NCBI GenBank assembly: GCA_032716605.1
Contig: CM064517.1
Coordinates: 21,919,276 to 21,983,275 of the forward strand
Source: Paralithodes platypus
Taxonomy: Eukaryota > Arthropoda > Malacostraca > Decapoda > Lithodidae
Direction: 5' to 3'
Length of the DNA: 64,000 nucleotides
Shown: one piece after another, positions 63,033 through 64,000 of the stretch
How the letters are laid out: every line of letters starts with the position of its first letter
How positions within the stretch are numbered: position 1 is the stretch's first letter
The notes under the pieces: model-generated
Database searches by the model: none
The model's input: only the letters and a program-made list of their open reading frames with translations
What the model was told of the DNA's origin: nothing
Translations under genes and position numbers: made by a program

Positions 63033-64000
63033 ATGATAGTAACTCGGTCCCAGTCGAGGAATAATCCTGATGACAGACAAAACGCAGTGAGAGATGCAGT
63101 ACAAATGAACCGTGAAACAGACAATGAAGTTAATGGAGATGTACAAGCAAACCCTGTTAGAGAAAATGCAGAAAATAACAATCAACAACTGCAGCCCGCA
63201 GAAGAAAACGCAGGAATCAATAATTCGCAAGACAACAGAGGTGTGGAACAAAATAATGAAAATAGTGTAGGCCTAAACGAAGATAATGAGAGAGAAATAA
63301 TCGAAAATCGTGAACAGAACGAACGACCTCGTAACGTAAACATGAATGGTGGAGAATGGATGGGACATTCTGGTGACGGACTCACAACATTAGTGAATGA
63401 AATCTATACAGAAGTGATACAATGGCAACATAATAAGTTTGAACTGCCGATTTGTGAAGCCGCAAAAGACATGCTGGGGGAACTCAGACGTATGATCCTA
63501 AAGTATGTTCAGGATGCCCCTTTGGCGCACGTGGCAATCAAGATAGCTTCTTTCATTCCTCAATTGTTCCTTCAAAGAAAAAGACCAAAGGGAAAACTGA
63601 ATGAGAACATTAAAGCGCTGAAACAGAGAATAGAGTGGTGGAAAAATGGGGAGTTAGACAAAATTCTTAGCCAAGTACGAGCAATCCAGCAAAGACTGAA
63701 AACAAAACAACGAAGAAAGAGGAAGCCAGATGATATGGCACGATCAGTGGGAAATAGCATGAGGATTGGTTAAGTGGCACAGGCAGTCAGAATGGTCACT
63801 GGGGAAGCCTCAAGTGGGGTGCACGAAGTGAATCGACGCATCTTGGACCAGCTGAAGGAGAAACACCCAGAAGCAAAACCAGCAAGTGATGAGGCCAAAC
63901 TAGATGGGGAATATGTTCCTCCAGACCCGGTGATATATGAGAATATAACTGGAGACCTCATATGGAGAAAGGCGCTGAAAACACAGGGAGGAGCAGGTCC
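63033..64000 (+). CDS. Unrecognised ORF, partial, one in-frame stop
   Basis: ATG 63033 opens MIVTRSQSRNNPDDRQNAVR, a roughly 100-residue Asn/Glu-rich low-complexity N-terminus (NNQQLQPAEENAGINNSQDN). A folded-looking part follows (TLVNEIYTEVIQWQHNKFEL, CEAAKDMLGELRRMILKYVQ, HVAIKIASFIPQLFLQRKRP) and a basic helix (IEWWKNGELDKILSQVRAIQ, KTKQRRKRKPD). TAA at 63771-63773 ends 246 codons. The same frame then continues open to the window edge: AVRMVTGEASSGVHEVNRRI, LDQLKEKHPEAKPASDEAKL, PPDPVIYENITGDLIWRKAL, KTQGGAGP. The second part resembles regions preceding the RT in some large invertebrate retroelement polyproteins, from memory only. A mobile-element origin is likely and a host gene is not excluded. 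Confidence 0.5.

Overview
The window is a eukaryotic, animal-type genomic segment with intron-split genes, 'gt...ag' splice sites and a very heavy load of transposable elements (TEs). An arthropod, most likely a decapod crustacean, fits best. That is an inference from the serpin and BUB1 coding style and the mix of RTE-, Jockey- and CR1-like LINEs, a DIRS-like tyrosine-recombinase element, a Gypsy element and many TTAA- or TA-flanked MITEs. There is no operon structure, no CRISPR array, and no rRNA or functional tRNA gene.

Two host genes are visible, both partial. On the + strand (4.9-7.5 kb) are three serpin exon units: a truncated duplicate (4908-5012), an exon with an in-frame TGA (5407-5592) and an intact following exon (7314-7452). 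The exon for the reactive-centre loop was not found. On the - strand are the last three exons of a BUB1-type checkpoint kinase: 54779-55052 (catalytic loop and DFG), 42649-42821 and 24013-24205 (C-terminus and stop). Their phases match. Introns of about 12.0 and 18.4 kb separate them and are filled with nested TEs. The two genes converge.

TE families (local names): LINE-A, RTE-like, (GAT)n tail, one copy with both ends at 45608-49210. LINE-B, RTE-like, (ATAG)n tail. LINE-C, CR1/Jockey-superfamily. LINE-D, Jockey-like, (AAC)n tail, with a PHD-like zinc motif upstream of the endonuclease. LINE-E, CR1/L2-like. LINE-F, RTE-like, with a PHD-like Cys/His cluster embedded in the reverse-transcriptase (RT) polyprotein. 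LINE-H, (AAATA)n tail. LINE-I, CR1-like. A 520-bp SINE-like element ('AAC-SINE') ends in the same 3' sequence as LINE-D, and a second SINE ends like LINE-B, which suggests SINE-LINE pairs.

The 27.3-37.7 kb region is a Gypsy LTR retrotransposon inserted in LINE-F. It carries long LTRs, gag, a CCHC knuckle, a DTGA protease and an integrase H2C2 motif directly after protease, so it resembles Gmr1-type elements, with the rest deleted. It is itself hit by a TA-flanked MITE (5' LTR), a 1.9-kb solo LTR (in protease), a LINE fragment (after integrase), a pair of TTAA-flanked modules (3' LTR) and LINE-C (truncating the 3' LTR). Several insertions are proven by target-site duplications and by empty-site copies elsewhere in the window.

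The right part (56.15-62 kb) holds two DIRS-like copies, one inside the other, with an inverted terminal repeat, a long leader and a Cys/His plus Ser-Arg-rich Gag. A matching 3' end with the diagnostic internal complementary region lies at 17.15-17.67 kb. The last kilobase holds an unrecognised 246-codon ORF that reads on in the same frame, after one stop, to the window edge.
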